A DNA stretch of 64,000 nucleotides, taken from positions 41,429 through 105,428 of the forward strand of contig CALBKH010000110.1 of assembly GCA_937892955.1 (NCBI GenBank), in the 5' to 3' direction. Every line of letters begins with the position of its first letter. Position 1 is the stretch's first letter. Below, piece by piece: positions 61,789 to 64,000 of this stretch. The position numbers and the translations under genes were made by a program. Under the pieces are notes generated by a model. That model did not search any database. It saw nothing but the letters and a program-made list of their open reading frames with translations, and was not told the origin of the DNA. This stretch comes from an uncultured Alphaproteobacteria bacterium (GTDB lineage Bacteria > Pseudomonadota > Alphaproteobacteria > Rhizobiales > Ancalomicrobiaceae).

Positions 61789-62760
61789 ATGCACGCCCCT
61801 CTGCTCTCCCCCCTGCAGAAGCGCCTCCTCGACGGCTGGCAACGCGGCCTGCCGCTCGTCGCCCGCCCCTTCGCGGCGATCGCCGAGGAGATCGGCTGCG
61901 GCGAGGAGAGCGTGATCGAGGCCTCTGCCGAAATGATCGCCCGCGGTGTCGTCTCCCGTCTCGGCCTGGTGGTGCGTCCCAACACCGCCGGCGCCTCGAC
62001 GCTCGCCGCCGTCGCCTGCCCCGGATCCCGCATCGACGAAATCGCCGAGATCGTCTCGGCCGAACCGGGCGTCAACCACAACTACGAGCGCGAACATTCC
62101 GATCTGCCGATCTGGTTCGTCGCCACCGGTGCGAACCGCGACGCCGTCGACGCCACCCTCGACCGGCTGCGCGACGCCACCGGCTGCGACATCCTCGATC
62201 TCAGGCTCGAACGCGAATACCGCATCGACCTCGGCTTCGCCCTCGACGGCCCCTGCCGCCCGCACGACCACACCCCGGCGAAGCGCGCGGCGACACAGGC
62301 CGAGCGGCGTCTCCTCGCCGCCCTCGCCGACGGCCTGCCGCTGGTCTCCCGCCCCTTCGCCGCGATCGGCGCCGACCTCGGCCTCGGCGAGACCGATGTG
62401 ACGACGATGCTCGCCGGGCTCTGCGAGGCCGGCATCGTCAAGCGCATCGGCTACATCGTCCGCCACCGCCCGCTCGGCTTCTCCTCGAACGCCATGGTGG
62501 TCTTCGACGTCGCAGAGCGCCATGTCGACGAAATCGCCGAGGCCTTCCTCGGCTCCCCAGCCGTCACCCTGCTCTACCGCCGCCGCACCGCCGGCCCACG
62601 TTGGCCCTATCGTCTCTACGCCATGATCCACGGCCGCGACCGCGCGACGGTGGAGGACGAGGCCGCGGCCCTGCTCGCCCGCTGGCCCGAGCCGATCGAC
62701 CACCGCGTCCTCTTCTCCACCCGTTGCTTCAAGCAGACCGGCGCGAGGATGGACCGGTGA
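61789..62760 (+). CDS. nirDL: Siroheme decarboxylase, NirD-NirL fusion
   Basis: A 323-residue protein made of two Lrp/AsnC-like halves. First half (about 1-155): LLDGWQRGLPLVARPFAAIA, NHNYEREHSDLPIWFVATG. Second half (about 165-323): LLAALADGLPLVSRPFAAIG, LLYRRRTAGPRWPYRLYAMIHG. The enzyme complex NirDLGH removes carboxyl groups from 12,18-didecarboxysiroheme precursors; siroheme becomes 12,18-didecarboxysiroheme. D and L are separate genes in Pseudomonas aeruginosa and fused in Paracoccus and others; here they are fused. GTGA overlaps nirG. Confidence 0.94.
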   Translation: MHAPLLSPLQKRLLDGWQRGLPLVARPFAAIAEEIGCGEESVIEASAEMIARGVVSRLGLVVRPNTAGASTLAAVACPGSRIDEIAEIVSAEPGVNHNYEREHSDLPIWFVATGANRDAVDATLDRLRDATGCDILDLRLEREYRIDLGFALDGPCRPHDHTPAKRAATQAERRLLAALADGLPLVSRPFAAIGADLGLGETDVTTMLAGLCEAGIVKRIGYIVRHRPLGFSSNAMVVFDVAERHVDEIAEAFLGSPAVTLLYRRRTAGPRWPYRLYAMIHGRDRATVEDEAAALLARWPEPIDHRVLFSTRCFKQTGARMDR

Positions 62761-63227
62761 GATCCGCCGAGGCCCCGGCGCTGCTCGACGAGATCGACCG
62801 CCGCATCGTCAACGCGCTCCAGGGCGGCTTCCCGCTCGTCCCGCGTCCCTATGCGGCGGTGGCCGAGACCTTGGGTCTGTCCGAAGCCGAGCTGCTCGCC
62901 CGCCTGCACGGCCTCGTCGCCTCCGGCGTGCTCTCCCGCTTCGGACCGATGTTCGACGCCGAGAAGTTCGGCGGCGCCGTCTCGCTCGCCGCCATGGCGG
63001 TACCCGTCGATCGCTTCGACGCGGTCGCCGCGGTGTTGATGGACCTGCCCGAGGTCGCCCACAACTACGAGCGCCGCCACCCTCTCAACATGTGGTTCGT
63101 CATCGCCACCGAGACCCCCGCCGGCATCGGCGCGGCCCAGCGCGCCATCGAGGCGAAGACCGGGTTGAAGGTCCTGCTCTTCCCGAAGGTGCGCGAGTAT
63201 TTCGTCGGCATGAGGGTCGAAGCATGA
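62757..63227 (+). CDS. nirG: Siroheme decarboxylase subunit NirG
   Basis: A 156-residue Lrp/AsnC-like protein: IDRRIVNALQGGFPLVPRPYAAVAE, LSRFGPMFDAEKFGG and VAHNYERRHPLNMWFVIATE, in shorter pieces. It resembles the first half of NirDL and is matched to NirG by this pattern and by order in the cluster. The start is GTG overlapping the nirDL stop; a later start is not family-like. Works in the NirDLGH complex. Confidence 0.92.
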   Translation: MRSAEAPALLDEIDRRIVNALQGGFPLVPRPYAAVAETLGLSEAELLARLHGLVASGVLSRFGPMFDAEKFGGAVSLAAMAVPVDRFDAVAAVLMDLPEVAHNYERRHPLNMWFVIATETPAGIGAAQRAIEAKTGLKVLLFPKVREYFVGMRVEA

Positions 63228-63712
63228 GCCGCCCGCCGCTCGATGCCCTCGATCGCGCCATCATCGCCGCCACGCAAGGCGGTCTGCCGCTGACCCCGAC
63301 GCCCTACGCCGATGTCGCCGCACGCGTCGACGCAGACGAGGCCGAGGTCATCGCCCGCCTCTCCCGAATGCTCGAGGCCGGCGCCGTCCGCCGTATCGGC
63401 GCGGTGCCGAACCACTACCGTCTCGGCCTCTCCCACAACGGCATGACGGTATGGGACGTCGACGACGCCGAGGTCGACCGTCTCGGTGAAATCGTCGGCG
63501 CCCTCGATTTCGTCACCCACTGTTACCGACGCCCGCGCGCCCTGCCCGATTGGCCCTACAACCTCTTCGCCATGGTGCACGGCAGGAGCCGCGACGAGGT
63601 GGAGGCCAAACGCGCCGAGATCGTCGATCTCCTCGGCGGCTTCGTCCGCGCCTCCGACATCCTCTATTCGACCCGTATCCTGAAGAAGACGGGCCTGAGG
63701 ATCGCCGGCTGA
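63224..63712 (+). CDS. nirH: Siroheme decarboxylase subunit NirH
   Basis: A 162-residue Lrp/AsnC-like protein: LDRAIIAATQGGLPLTPTPYADVA, RRIGAVPNHYRLGLSHNGM and HCYRRPRALPDWPYNLFAMVHG, with closing ILYSTRILKKTGLRI. It resembles the second half of NirDL, which fits NirH. ATGA overlaps the nirG stop. A 178-base gap then precedes nirJ. Confidence 0.92.
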   Translation: MSRPPLDALDRAIIAATQGGLPLTPTPYADVAARVDADEAEVIARLSRMLEAGAVRRIGAVPNHYRLGLSHNGMTVWDVDDAEVDRLGEIVGALDFVTHCYRRPRALPDWPYNLFAMVHGRSRDEVEAKRAEIVDLLGGFVRASDILYSTRILKKTGLRIAG

Positions 63713-63890
63713 CGCGGACGGAACCGCGGCGGCGCCGACGCGACGGCCCCCGAAATCGGTGTAGGATCCCCTGTCGCTCGCCGACACGGCCGAAAGCCCT
63801 ACGTGGAACTTCGTGACCCGACTTCGGTCAAGGCCGCGCCGCACCGCCGCCCCTAAGGTCGGCCGCGATTTCGTCCAGAGGGGGACGACG
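63713..63890. other. Gap between nirH and nirJ
   Basis: No gene is seen. The gap carries GGAACTTCGTG at 63805-63815, the same core as in the hairpins at 8758-8865, and a half-site GTCAA near 63827 that lacks its partner. Nothing here clearly ends or starts transcription; nirJ has GGGGACGACG before its ATG. Confidence 0.4.
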
Positions 63891-64000
63891 ATGTTTCGTC
63901 TGACACGATTCCTGCAGGAGCTGGTCGCTCCGACGCCGGTGCGGCCGCGCCGCGATCCGCCCGGCCCGGTGGTGATCTGGAACCTGATCCGCCGCTGCAA
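63891..64000 (+). CDS. nirJ: Heme d1 biosynthesis radical SAM protein NirJ (partial, 5' end)
   Basis: The first 36 codons are visible: MFRLTRFLQELVAPTPVRP then PPGPVVIWNLIRRCN, which is the NirJ start; the radical SAM Cys motif begins with this last CN and would continue past the window. NirJ removes the propionate side chains to give the keto groups of heme d1. Identification rests on the N-terminus and the nir context. Confidence 0.9.
   Translation, partial: MFRLTRFLQELVAPTPVRPRRDPPGPVVIWNLIRRC

Noticed and set aside
63820..63832. FNR-type box before nirJ
   Set aside because: Only a GTCAA half-site is present; there is no TTGAT partner at the required spacing.

Overview
The window is GC-rich (roughly two thirds to 70% G+C by eye) and comes from an alphaproteobacterium, most likely of the Hyphomicrobiales (Rhizobiales). 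Pointers to this are a CpdR-type response regulator, TTAA-N7-TTAA boxes of the CtrA type, a ROSE-type RNA thermometer on an hsp20 gene, a RIME-like palindromic repeat, a TRAP transporter and a HAAT-type ABC transporter. Lifestyle genes point to a facultative denitrifier that also degrades lignin-type aromatic acids.

Layout. 1-8.9 kb: end of hemH, an SPFH/NfeD membrane-quality pair, kpsF, a frameshifted outer-membrane beta-barrel gene, galU, an MltB-type lytic transglycosylase and a DUF459 SGNH protein. 8.9-15.2 kb: gltD and gltB on the minus strand. 15.7-23.9 kb: mixed housekeeping genes (tautomerase, threonine aldolase, Dabb protein, hsp20 with a heat-shock promoter and RNA thermometer, alpha/beta hydrolase, hisN, a candidate small RNA, hutG, cpdR, tRNA-Val, AhpD-like protein). 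23.9-27.7 kb: a DctPQM TRAP transporter with a divergent GntR regulator and a clear palindromic operator.

27.8-32.9 kb: an operon under an FNR/NNR-type box, encoding a DUF2946-like protein, two different NosL-like copper proteins, a small membrane protein, an FtsX/MacB-type ABC permease and ATPase, and a polytopic membrane protein carrying Cys-Cys and HHHCPFC motifs. No nosZ is present here. This is the best candidate for an undescribed system. 33.0-46.3 kb: a complete protocatechuate/gallate 4,5-cleavage locus. A minus-strand arm (galB-ligK-ligI-ligA-ligB plus a five-gene Liv-type ABC transporter) and a plus-strand arm (a LysR regulator with two HTH domains, a DUF1932 dehydrogenase, a second ligA-ligB pair, ligC) diverge from one promoter region. 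Together they take the ring-cleavage product to pyruvate and oxaloacetate. 46.4-51.1 kb: tspO, an AraC regulator and a class I P450 with its own ferredoxin and ferredoxin reductase, probably feeding aromatics into the pathway.

51.4-64.0 kb: respiratory genes. An octaheme cytochrome c of the tetrathionate-reductase family with a cytochrome b partner is followed by tyrB and two small genes, then by a heme d1 nitrite reductase cluster: nirS, an unusual NapC/NirT-type cytochrome fused to a second heme domain, a cupredoxin, nirC, nirF, a nirDL fusion, nirG, nirH and the start of nirJ, which runs off the end. nirS also has an FNR/NNR-type box upstream, so the NosL-like operon and nirS may share one regulator.

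No insertion sequence, prophage, CRISPR array or rRNA gene was recognised.
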